From assembly GCF_000485595.1 (NCBI RefSeq), contig NW_014577509.1, positions 175,922 to 201,636 of the forward strand: a stretch of DNA of 25,715 nucleotides, read 5' to 3'. The stretch's first letter is position 1. Every line of letters starts with the position of its first letter. The DNA comes from Priapulus caudatus. Its lineage: Eukaryota; Priapulida; Priapulimorpha; Priapulimorphida; Priapulidae. Position numbers and translations under genes: made by a program. Below are positions 1 to 10,500 of the stretch, one piece after another. Below the pieces are notes generated by a model. That model saw nothing but the letters and a program-made list of their open reading frames with translations. It was not told the DNA's origin and made no database searches.

Positions 1-2435
1 GGACACCTAGACAGCTATCAGGCAGTAGTAGTAGTAATAGCACCTAGTCGAATCCACCATTACCGATATGTTGAGTGATAAGATACCGAAGCCTCTAGGC
101 ACTAGTGCTGTAGGCCCTAGCTAATTAGGCCGCTCTATTACATGTACTGTTGATGTGAACTGTGCTATGTCTATAGAATATACACGTGCTCTGTTATCCT
201 AAGATTTATACACAACTCACAGTATAATGCTGAGCCTATACATCGATCACACTCACTCAGGTTGAGGAGTGTGTACATTGGTTTTCCAGATGATGTCATA
301 TAGTTGCTTTCCTCCTTTAGGTTTGGGCACTCAGAATTATGAACAGCGAGGTATGCTTGTGATCCTCTGCACGGATTTAGTAGATGACGATAGGAAGTCA
401 GATGCCTTCTACGAACTTTCAGTGGACAAATGAATGCCAGGTGCGCCAGCGTGGCTATGGACTGCCGATCCAGGTTACGGTGGACAACGGTAGCTCAGTC
501 TATATCAGTCCGTGAGCCTAAACTACTATGCAAGCCTGACCCATGCCTAAACTCAAGTAAGAATGATCAAATTGTGAACCTTCTCGCTCACTTCAGTAGA
601 CAGTACTCAGTACTACTACTCGCGTGACTATTACTCCGCTGTTATGCGACTATTGACGAATAGTGGATGCGGTAGTAACCTGCCATGACTAGTGATAGTC
701 TAGGTTCTTATACTGCAAAGTAGATAATATGTAGCAATAAATGTCTGCTTAGTGATCGTCTTCATAGTGCTGCAAATGCCCCTAAAAACCAATCGTAATA
801 ATGCAGTATATAGTATTGTCGCACACTGTTTTGAATAATGGATACATGCTTGAGTTAGGCCTATATTGCCTTAGTCTAAGTGGACGGAGATGAAATGAAC
901 GTGTTTCTGCACTAACATAAAACGTTGATATTGAAAGCGTTGCGAGAGTGCAGAGAGAAGTGTGTCAGGGTCTCCTGCCGATATCTTACAACCAATTATG
1001 GCTCTACTGAATCATCGTAGCCGCACTGCGCACACAATCTATATCTCTCCTCGTTCTCCTCCTCCTCCCGTACGGGACTCCGGGCGCGGCGCCTGCGGCG
1101 CTGTTGTTAGGTGCTTGAGACGACGATATTAGAATCTGTGTTGGCTTCAGCTGGCCGTACATATATAGGTTGGCTTGATTTCAGTAGACATAAGCTTCTT
1201 TCAAGACGTTCGCACGCGGCGAGAGCCGCCGTCGGGCGCAACCGAGAACTCGTCCGTTCTCTGGCCTCGACTCCCTGGGCAGGCGGCGGTGCGGCGCTGG
1301 CAATTACAAACGTTTCTATTTATGCCAGAACACCGTTCATTCAGTTCGGTCAACGTCGCGTTGGGCACCGGCTACGCGCAGCCAACTCCCAACGTAGCGC
1401 CGGCGCCTCCCAGACCCTCGGACACGCCGCCCGCTGCCCGACCGTCACGCAGTGCCTATGGCCTCCAACCCAAACCCACACGCGCGGCTGCGCCGGAGCA
1501 CGGTCCCCCGTATATCATGCGGATTACGGCTGCGGTGCCCAAGCTCCGCTCGCTGTACGGCGGGGGCACGCCTTCGTCTGCCGGAGCACGGACTGAAAAG
1601 CGGCGCGCACTGCCGAGTAGCACCGCATGCGTGTATCTGACTACAGATCTACTGGCGTACCCTTTGCAGTGAGTCACACGCGACCGACGGTGCAACCATA
1701 ACTCAGTCATGGCAGTGTACTACGATCCACCTATTTTAATATCGATAACTCCAGGCACCGGTATGGGAATACGTAGGCGCGGGGCGCGCCAGTAGTGCAC
1801 GCTATAGTACTTACGGCTAACACGTGAGGAGAAGTACGATTTACCATTCCTATTGGACGCGCCGGGCCTGGGTGCGGGCAGGCGGGCATCGTCCAGGCTT
1901 CCATCCAGTATTTCTACTCGATGGCGACTGACTAAATTAGATAGTAGTTACTAACCTGCATCCATCCTCATTTAGCCCAGTGAGGCCACTGCATTCATTG
2001 TCACCTCCGAACGTTGCGCGCCGCCGGCGCTGTGACACATCTGCGACTTCTGAGTCGTCATCGTATAAGACTGCCTCAGAATCAAATACACGTGTCATAA
2101 TTCTGCAGTGGCAAAACCTAAAGCGAGGAAACAACCCCTATATGACATCATCTGCGAAAACCATGTACACACTTACTCACTAGCGTGATGTGATGCGATG
2201 TATAGGCGCTCAGATGACAATTGTGAGGTTGTGTATAAATTGGAGGCAACAGAGCAGTGTTATTCTATAGACATAACACAGTTCACACTCCAACAGTACA
2301 TGTAATAGAGGGCCTAATTAGGCGAGGGGCTACAGCCCACTAGTCTTAGAGGCTTCGATCATCACTCAACATTACTGTAATGGTGGATCGTATAGGGCTA
2401 GTACTTACTACTACTGCTGATCAGTGTCTATGTCC
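1..2435. repeat. Giant imperfect inverted repeat (foldback)
   Basis: The start of the window (GGACA...CAGTAGTAGTAGTA) is the reverse complement of the sequence ending at 2435. Matching blocks continue inward: ATCCACCATTAC, ATTACATGTACTGTTG, ATGTCTATAGAATA, GATGATGTCATATAG, CAGAATTATGA and TGCCATGACT (681-690 with 1705-1714). Each arm is therefore at least about 690 nt. The arms differ largely by one- to three-base indels. The core from about 1060 to 1670 is GC-rich. No transposase was recognised. The element may continue left of the window. Confidence 0.8.
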
Positions 2436-3260
2436 CCCAGGGTACTGCCGAAACGTACCCGGTACGGTCCCGGCCTAATACCAAAGAAGTCCAGGAACGT
2501 ACCCTCGGTAACTATCTATATATGCCGCGGACCGTACCTCGTCTTACTTCCAAACCTGCCCTGACTTGCCAGCGATGAGGTCGATACATTGACGCTTGGT
2601 CGGCAGGACAACGGCGCCGCTTTATGCTCCCGTTCCTTCGTTATCCGGTCCGTTCCCGCAAAATATCTCTTGTAACCGCCTTCACCCTGTTACGTTTCAC
2701 CTCCAGACCCTTTCTACAAGTGTCAGCGAGGTCTCATACTTTCCAGACCCCATTAAATAATCATACAAATTTCCTGTCCACCAAAACACTCCTGGAGCGA
2801 TTCTTTTCAAAAATATTCGCGAACACCATTGCGCGTGAAATGTCCGTAAACGATTAGGAATTCTAGGGAAAACAGCATTCCCGATCATCGCCGATATTTG
2901 CAAAAGGATTGCTGCCGCATGCATGTACTATAGGTTTGAAATTTTTTCTTCTTCTTGGTTTCACAGTTTCATACTCCAATTCCAACTTTATAAAGATTTT
3001 CTACAGGCCTTAGTGTATATTTTCAAATTTTGCGGACATCAGTACGTGGGCCCGGAAACAGGCGAGCAGTCAGCGTCTACCGTAGGGCAGTAAGCGCAGG
3101 TACGGGTCCGGCTTTAGTGAGTTCACCTATCAGAGTTACCAGGGTACGTTCCGGCATATACCAACCGTACCCATTGCAGCGGTACGTTCCGGCAGCGTAC
3201 CCTGGTACGGGACATGAGACCCTGATCAGCAGCGTACTAGTACTACTAGTCTAGGGTATA
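2390..3260. repeat. Second palindrome with GTACC-rich inverted arms
   Basis: Arms of about 170 nt at 2390-2560 and 3095-3260 are reverse complements. The outer part is CTGATCAGC...GACAT; the inner part has CCAGGGTAC, GGAACGTACCC and GGTAACT units. It shares its outer ~45 nt with the right arm of the foldback at 1-2435. The interior (2560-3095) shows no recognisable coding sequence. It is probably a TIR-bearing element or a piece of a palindromic satellite. Confidence 0.7.
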
Positions 3261-3406
3261 GGTTCTGTTATGCGATTGGCCAGTTAAGGGGTTTTTTGAT
3301 CTGTGTGAGTCTTAAATTAAAGATACTAGTTACGAGTATCATATACAAATATTAAAGTGACGGGAGAGGCTACTCAGCTAATAGATACTGAATAATTCTG
3401 CTACCA
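3261..3406. other. Unassigned spacer
   Basis: AT-rich sequence between the GTACC palindrome and the next element. Nothing was recognised. Confidence 0.5.
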
Positions 3407-4971
3407 TATAACCTTTTTTATATTTTGGTGCAGGGTTATATGGAGAAGACAGACAGGCGTTCATTGAAATTTCGTGACGATCGGCTAATTGGCACGAACA
3501 AAAACCTACCGTTTCCTTCTACATGGCTTTACCTTGTACTGATAGCTGTGTGTACACATTCACTTCAATCGCTATTCACTTCTGTAAATGATTGTTTTTC
3601 AGGAAACCCCACTTCATTTAACAATTAGGTAAAAATGTACGTGCAGCATTCTACAAAACAATCAGACCACTCCAGAGCCTAGTCTATACAATAGCCCCTG
3701 GTTTCTCGCTTATATCTGTGGGCAGGGGAATAATTTGTTCCGCGGTTCTCCATCGCCCAATTCGCGATGTATTTTCAGCCATTTGCACGCCATGATTTTT
3801 TTATGAATTCGCCAGTTGTGCGTGCAGCCCATGCGAGATCATTCTTGTGTATCCTGTAAACGGAAACATACATTGTTACAATTTACTTTTGATTCTCGGC
3901 TGCTTGCCGCGTTCAATGAAATGCCAACGTTACGCCGAGTTTTTATTGATTGTTCACGAACCACGGCCCAACGTGACTTTTAAAACAACTTCCTGCACTC
4001 CCCCCCCCCCCCCGCTACCATCAATCAATATGCGCCCCAGGCACGCTATACACAGCCACGCTGTGCTTGGCGCTGCACGCTTCTCGCTGGCTGCTTTCTT
4101 CGGCGACCTTTGATAATATAAAGTGACGGCTCATGTCCTGTGGCGAGGGTCAGAATAGCCGCCCTTCACAATCGCTAGAACTGTGTATTTCATCAATGTT
4201 TGGATATATAACGTAACGGAACCAACGATTTGATTAACAGTCTAAGACGGATTATTTTTACTCGCAACATGGGGCGAGTCAGCTTTCAGGCTTTCACTCT
4301 CGGCCCGGCCCCGATATTATTTCATCGACGCCATTTGGCGGCTCGGGAACGATGTGCCAAAGCTCGCACGCTGTTAAACGCTGCCGGGGCAGCGTGCAGA
4401 ATCGGCTAGTGTGTCCTACGGCTTAAGGCTAGCCTGTGGCCTGTCACAGGCAGACACGAGATAACAACGCCAAGCCATGCACTGCGTATGTAAATTGCAC
4501 TGTGATTGTCTGAAAAAAAAATGCTATAACAAATTTATCCAATATGCCTATTGCAAAATTACTTCATTTGTATATGGGCACAATTTGCTTTTGGCAAAAT
4601 TTTCTGGCTGGAATTGCTGTGGGCGCCTCCGTGGTGGCAGCTGGCAGGAAGGCTCTGATAAGACTCGCTCTGAAATTGGGTCCGATTGTTTGTAAATGGC
4701 AAAACGTAATTTTCACTCAAATTAATAAAGGGGGGTTTCTGAAAACCAATCTTTTAAGAACGTGAATAACGAATTGAAAGTGAATGTGTAACATATAAGT
4801 AGCAAGGTAAGCCATGCTACAGAAAGGGAACGTGTAGTTTTTTTATCGTGACAATAGCGGGACGGCCTGCAATAGGCAGGCGCATGCATTGGTGCATGCG
4901 ATCTCACAAAATTTCAAGGAACCCGTTGCTGTCCAAGATACCCTCACGCAAAAAATATAAAAAAGGTTATA
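3407..4971. mobile_element. Non-autonomous DNA element with ~220-250 nt terminal inverted repeats
   Basis: The left arm 3407-3627 begins TATAACCTTTTTTATATTTT. It is the reverse complement of the right arm 4721-4971, with matches along the arm such as ATGGCTTACCTTG, ACACATTCACTT and AGAAACCCC. Both outer ends read TATAACC inward, which fits a TA target-site duplication. The interior contains a C14 run near 4000 and no recognised transposase. The two long frames with similar hydrophobic translations (3425-3628 on + and 4722-4907 on -) are simply the two arms. Superfamily not determined. Confidence 0.75.
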
Positions 4972-5018
4972 CGGGGAGAGAATTTATTCGGTCTTAAGCT
5001 CAGCGTTAGCTAGTCGGA

Positions 5019-5083
5019 GAGGAAAAAGAGAGGCAGGGTGGAGAGAGAGAGGGAGGAGCAGAGGGGAGGGAGGGATAGAGACT

Positions 5084-5120
<37 letters not shown>

Positions 5121-5146
5121 GGGAGAGAGAGAGTCTGGGAGAGAGG
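5019..5146. repeat. (GA)n microsatellite
   Basis: A purine-only strand made mostly of GAGAGA with interruptions, about 420 nt upstream of the SCYL1 start codon. Confidence 0.95.
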
Positions 5147-5566
5147 CAGTGACAGCTAGAATCCTAGATTGTGAGAGATTTATTATCTGTGTACACAGTG
5201 ACAGTAGGCCCTACCAGGCTCAGTCACACTGTCACTGTCAGTGTACAAACTACAAAGCCCAGGTTTTCCTCGCTTCTTACCACTGCCACTGGCACTTGCA
5301 CTTCCGTGACACCCAATCATTACTGCGCCACTTTCAGCTTCAGTTTAAGATTGTTTACAAATAAATAAAGCTTTACAAAGGTAGCTTCACAAGATAACAA
5401 TAAACCTGTCACACTCAAAGTAGTAAAATTATAAACAACAAAATTCCCGCCAGTACGTCGCGACTCCGCGGTGAAGCTATATAGTGGCGCTGCTAAAAAG
5501 ACAATTGAGCAATCAACAACAGTACACATCACGCATGTTTTGGTTACAGTTTTCCTAACTTATGAA
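5147..5566 (+). other. Presumed promoter and 5' UTR region of SCYL1
   Basis: No protein similarity was seen. It contains clusters of CAGTGACAG and GTCACTGTCAGTG, the possible TATA box, and two short upstream reading frames starting at 5535 (seven codons then stop) and 5562 (overlaps the real start). Confidence 0.4.
5478..5484 (+). promoter_or_regulatory. Possible TATA-like box upstream of exon 1
   Basis: TATATAG lies 89 nt before the start codon, which would place transcription start near 5508-5515. An alternative is an upstream non-coding exon joined at GGTTACAG (5542-5549), which has acceptor-like sequence. There is no direct evidence for either. Confidence 0.25.
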
Positions 5567-5677
5567 ATGTGGTTCTTCTCGAGAGATTCGACTAAAGATA
5601 TCAATTATGATTTCGGAGAGAAGATAAAGGGACTCGAAGATAGCTCAATATGGACTTTATACGAAGGCAAAAAGAAG
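5567..5677 (+). CDS. SCYL1: SCYL1 exon 1 (start codon, residues 1-37)
   Basis: Begins ATG TGG TTC TTC (Met-Trp-Phe-Phe), the conserved SCYL1 amino terminus, followed by an Arg-Asp pair and a Phe-Gly-Glu strand, and ends Glu-Gly-Lys-Lys-Lys. The donor is AAG|GTATG at 5678, phase 0. The frame stays open upstream to 5471 but has no in-frame ATG there, so 5567 is the only sensible start. Position -3 is G. A second, out-of-frame ATG lies at 5562 (see findings). Confidence 0.93.
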
Positions 5678-7350
5678 GTATGATTGTCGTTAGTGACTAG
5701 ACAGGTGCAGCCTGCAGGTGCCAATGCCATCCTACCGCCGTACCGGTACTCATTCCTAGATAGGGGCCTACAATAATGTAACCCAAACCAAGGTTAGGAT
5801 AGGTTACTATGAAGCGGGGTCCGTTCCGTTTGTGCGGACGAACGGTACCGTGAGCTGCAATCACTCAGGGGTTGCGGTGTCCGACTTTGGCTCTAAGAAC
5901 TTCTCCGTTCCAAACTAGAGTCTAGGTAAATTAAATTCGGATGTATATAACGAACCTTCGCCGCTATCGCTGGAACTTACTGCTACTAGGGTATGTATCT
6001 GCAATAGGCCTACTCTGTATTAAACTATATAAGCCTGTTACAAAAATTCGAAAGTGACGAGCGCGAATATACTGAGCGCCATTTCTGTTGACCTGCTGAT
6101 GTACTTCGGGTATGGAAGAGCGGATTCACCGACCAATCGGAGGCGCTGCGTTTGCCGATCGCTATGCCGCTATTGGGAATGCGTATGTCACAGGTCAACA
6201 GAAATGCGTCTCCGAATATCGTCCGCGCTCGTCACTTCGAATTTTTGTAACAGGTATATTAGCTTTGAATACAGAGTATTGCGATAGGCACGAGTAATTC
6301 CCGGACTAGCGCGAGAAATTCGGGTGTCGTATCCTCCCGTTTTATGACATAAACCCAGTTTTGGAAAGTTCTTAGGCTCTATTTGAAAAGCGCACCAGCA
6401 AACCGCCCTGAGTTGAATTCAGCTCAGCGCGTTTCCTCCGCATAAAACGCATACGGAACGCTTTGTAACCGCTATCCTCCCTGGTTTGGGTTACATTATT
6501 GTATCTAGTTTGCCATCCTAGCCACAAGTTCCCTTCTCCTTAACACGATACATTGGCGCAGAGGTAGTCTACACCTGTAAGGCAGTCGAGGAGCCGTGGT
6601 CGCCGTTTAGTTGTTGGATCACATCATCCAATCACCAATGGCAATGATGTGCATTCCACACGGCACTTCACACTGGGGTCACTCTGTCACCTCATCACAC
6701 GATGACACACTGTCATACAGTCACAGGGACACTGAACAGTGCATTGCAATAAGTAAAATTGATTGTAAATAAAACGCAACTTTTCTTACACGTTTATGTA
6801 TTTTCTATTGAATAGTAATTGGCAGTGCTCGCGCGTTCGGAACGCGTCGCCTAGGCCTCCAGGCTACGCATCGCGGCACATCCACTCACGAGTGATCACA
6901 CGACGTCCGCGTACACGCATGATTGGCCGCCGCCACCCGTACGCGGTCTGCGGATTGCCGAAAATATACAATATATGTTAATGGTTAAGAAAGGTTAGGT
7001 TAGGTTAGGGTTAGTGTGAGACCTCGCCGCTTGATACTACCTAATATCACGACATTAATGAACATTAAAGTTGGAAGCGCTCCTAATGGCGCGTTACGGC
7101 CGTAAAAGGATATGCACTGCTGGCCGACTTATCAGTTTCATCGCGTACCATATCTCTTGCCTCTCTTCTCTTACGTTCTCTCTCTCTCCCTCTGCTCTCT
7201 CTCTCTCTCTGCTCTGCCTCTCTCTCTCTTCTCTCTCTCTCGCTCAGTCTCTCTCTCTTCTCTCTCTCTCGTCCTCTCTCTTCGTCTCGTCTCTCTCTCT
7301 CTCTCTCTCTCTCTCCTCTCTCTCTGCTCTCTCATCTCTCTCTCTCTCTG

Positions 7351-7387
<37 letters not shown>

Positions 7388-7392
7388 CTCCT

Positions 7393-7449
<57 letters not shown>

Positions 7450-7514
7450 CTCTCTCTCTCTCTCTCTCTCGCTCTCGCACCGCAGGCACGCGCACGCGCA
7501 CACGCCCACACAGC

Positions 7515-7545
<31 letters not shown>

Positions 7546-10500
7546 CACACCACTCGGCACATCAGCAAAGGTCCGCGATTGCGCAATCATGTGTGTACGT
7601 GTCGCAAGATCACGTGTGTGAGATGCTACGGGCTCCTCATCCGGAACCGGTCACAGTAGCACGGCATAGTAATTTCACCCATAAATCATGTCATGACTGC
7701 TAAATTAGACATGGCGCGTCTCAGCACAGGAATTGGCTCCGACTTCGTGATTGAGGGGATAAAAATAGAAGTTCATCGACGTTTTCGTTTTGCATTTGGC
7801 ATTTTAGCCTATCGACTTCGAGTATGAGCGATCACGCACTCGTACATATTTGCTAATTAATCTAAGCCTAAGGCCAAAACCAAAATAATATGTGTGGGTT
7901 TACCGTTACAGTGCCGAAAACAAAATATGGTAGGTAGGTAGCGCGAAAAATTACAAACATTTTATTTTCTTGAAAAATTTTATTTAAGAACCATGTACGA
8001 AGGAGTTGCGTTGTGCCTTTTGAAGCAGGAACATTCCAATTCATATTTTTTGATTTTTGATATATATTTTATTTTTTTTGGCTTAATTGCCCTTCAATAA
8101 ACTCAAGACTCACAGGGATCATAGCTAAGACATGTGTCTATAATAGCTAGAATTTATAGCAATATGTAACTCAAATCGTTCGTGCCATATGATAGCTAGT
8201 ACAATTGCCTACCGGGTGCCTACCGGCCATAGCCGCGCATATATTAGCCTATGAGCGATACCGCGCATGCATATTTGCTAATTACTTAGACTAATCTCGC
8301 TTCAATAGACTCAAAATTCGCAAAGATTAAGGTTAAGACATGTGTCTATAATAGCTAGAATTTATAGAAATGAATGTAACTCGAATTGTTCGCGCCATAT
8401 GATAGTTAGTACACTTTCCTACCGGTCATTGCATAATAGTGTATGCGACGGGGTATGCAAAAGGAAAACGAAACGTCACGAATTCTATTTTTATCCTCCA
8501 ATCACAGGTCGTAGCAATTCCTCTGGTTAGACGCATGTGTAATAGTAGCCTACTATTATACTCTGCAGTGTAATTCTCACTGCATGTACGCAACTGCGCA
8601 GTGCAGGTAGGCAGCTATTTTCTGTAGGAAATTTACTAGATTTCTCTGGGTTAATTAATTTGTTTAAATGGCAATTAAGAGTGATAATTCGAACAAGTGG
8701 TTATTCGATTACTTATAGATACCAATAATGGAAGGGATTGTTTGTGTGTTTGTGCTATAATTTTATGAAACGAATAAGCATTGTACGAATTTGGCGATTA
8801 CAACGTTTTTGTCCTGCTCTAACTTCCTTTGATTTTGTGCACGGTTGCATGTATGTGGTGAGACTTAAGTTGCAGTGCATTTACATGACATTTACGTGAA
8901 ATGACTAGTCGATAGAGAATACAAAATGTGAAGAGAATTATTTAATTTTAAATTACAATAATTTATTACATTGTGTGCTGCAGAGGAACATTTGAACCTT
9001 ATGATGTAAAACTTACTGTGCAAATGATTTGATTAAAAAATGAATAAAAAATGATAAAGAGCTGAAGGAAGATAATTCCAATATACAGGATAATAATAGA
9101 TATATGAAAAGAAAAATGGGAATGGCTTATAAGAAATTGCAACATAGAGAAAACAATCGTCAGCGATTGCCAGCCCCATGCAAACATCAAGGGGTATTGA
9201 TTTTTACTAGTGATTTTGTATAAATTTGGGTATGAATTGTCATGAAGTTAGTGAAGGTCTCATGTTTTGTCACACCCTAGATAAACTCTCAAAGGGATAC
9301 ATTTCTGTAGGTTCTTCAGATATTTTCAGCTAAGGTAGGTTGAAATTATGCTTCTAAAAAGTTTTATGGTTCAATATTTATTAGAAATATTTTTTTTAAA
9401 TTTTTTAAAACTGACGGCTATACCGTTGCTTACAACGATGGTGGTGCCACTGGCAGCAAACCCACTGAAAAGGTTGCGCAAAGCAACGTTTTGGCTGCAG
9501 GCTACAGACCGAGGGTGTTTCTTATTTATTAATTTAAGAGCAGAAGGATTGCAATATCTTATAAAGGACATATATAGTTTCAGTTATAATATGGATAAAT
9601 TTGTCCTAAAATGAATATCGTTCAGTTAAATAGCATTTAGGTATAAATATAATTGCACGTTTGTGATTAGCCCTCAGTCTGTAATCGTGCACATTTGCCA
9701 ATTATGCTTTAAATTGCTCAATGTTGCCCACTGAGCAGTGATGCCACCTAGCATAAATAGTGCTTTGTCAGTTGGTCTAACACAATGTATGATGAGCGAA
9801 GGTTTGGACCAGTTAAGTGGGCGAGAACAGTATGTCAGACTGACATACTAGTAAAACGTAAACATAGTAAAATCTCACTGAATGTGATATATTGAAAAAC
9901 ATTTCTGTGATTACTTTTCAGTAGGTGTCACTGTTATTCGTTGGTTATTTGGTATATATATGCCATAGTATATCCAAATTACAGGATTTCTCACAGACCT
10001 TTTACATCCAAGTCTATCTGTCTATCTCTTTGTATTGTGATTATGTTTGAGCAATTAATGTTGAGGCTGATTGAGTGTTTAATGTAACATTTAAGTTTAC
10101 GTTTCTGAGTGGTACATAATAAATCATAGGGAGACTAAAGCTGGTAAATGTGGAATTGTCCCATTCCTCATGAGACAGATGGCATGTGCCTAGTCATAGG
10201 CATGTTACACTTACAGGCATGCCACAGTCACGGTCCCCCAGTAATATTTACCCCTGGTTTTACATGTAATGAAACGATAATGAATATTATTATTATTAAT
10301 CATTAATAACTATTGAAATAATAATGAAATATATCCTTATTATACTTTCAGGGTACAGGTGATCTTGTATCAGTATTTGCCTATGATTTGAAAAATGGTT
10401 CTGAAGGACAGGTAAATATATTTTAAGTACAGTCCGACCTCCTTTATCCGGCCACGTCGGGACCGGCACCCATCCGGATATGGGATTTGGCCGGATATGA

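Noticed and set aside
1111-1710. Overlapping GC-rich frames on both strands
   Set aside because: GC-rich sequence gives open frames by chance in several frames at once. None shows a known domain, and they lie in the core of a foldback.
1937-2134. Minus-strand frame with Asp/Glu-rich start, thought of as a piggyBac-type transposase amino end
   Set aside because: The acidic stretch is too short and generic; no catalytic region follows and the ends lack TTAA evidence.
3425-4907. Two small frames with similar hydrophobic translations on opposite strands
   Set aside because: They are the two inverted arms of one element, so the similarity follows from the DNA repeat and does not indicate a gene family.
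5471-5566. In-frame extension upstream of the SCYL1 start
   Set aside because: It begins with GTG, contains no ATG before 5567, and the MWFF start at 5567 matches the family.
7071-7703. Long Ser-Leu open frame on + and Arg-Glu frames on - (7171-7586)
   Set aside because: They are translations of the CT/GA microsatellite in several frames at once, with no splice or start context.
9348-9614. 88-codon frame in intron 1
   Set aside because: No motif, AT-rich, overlapped by an equally long antisense frame; no splice link to SCYL1.
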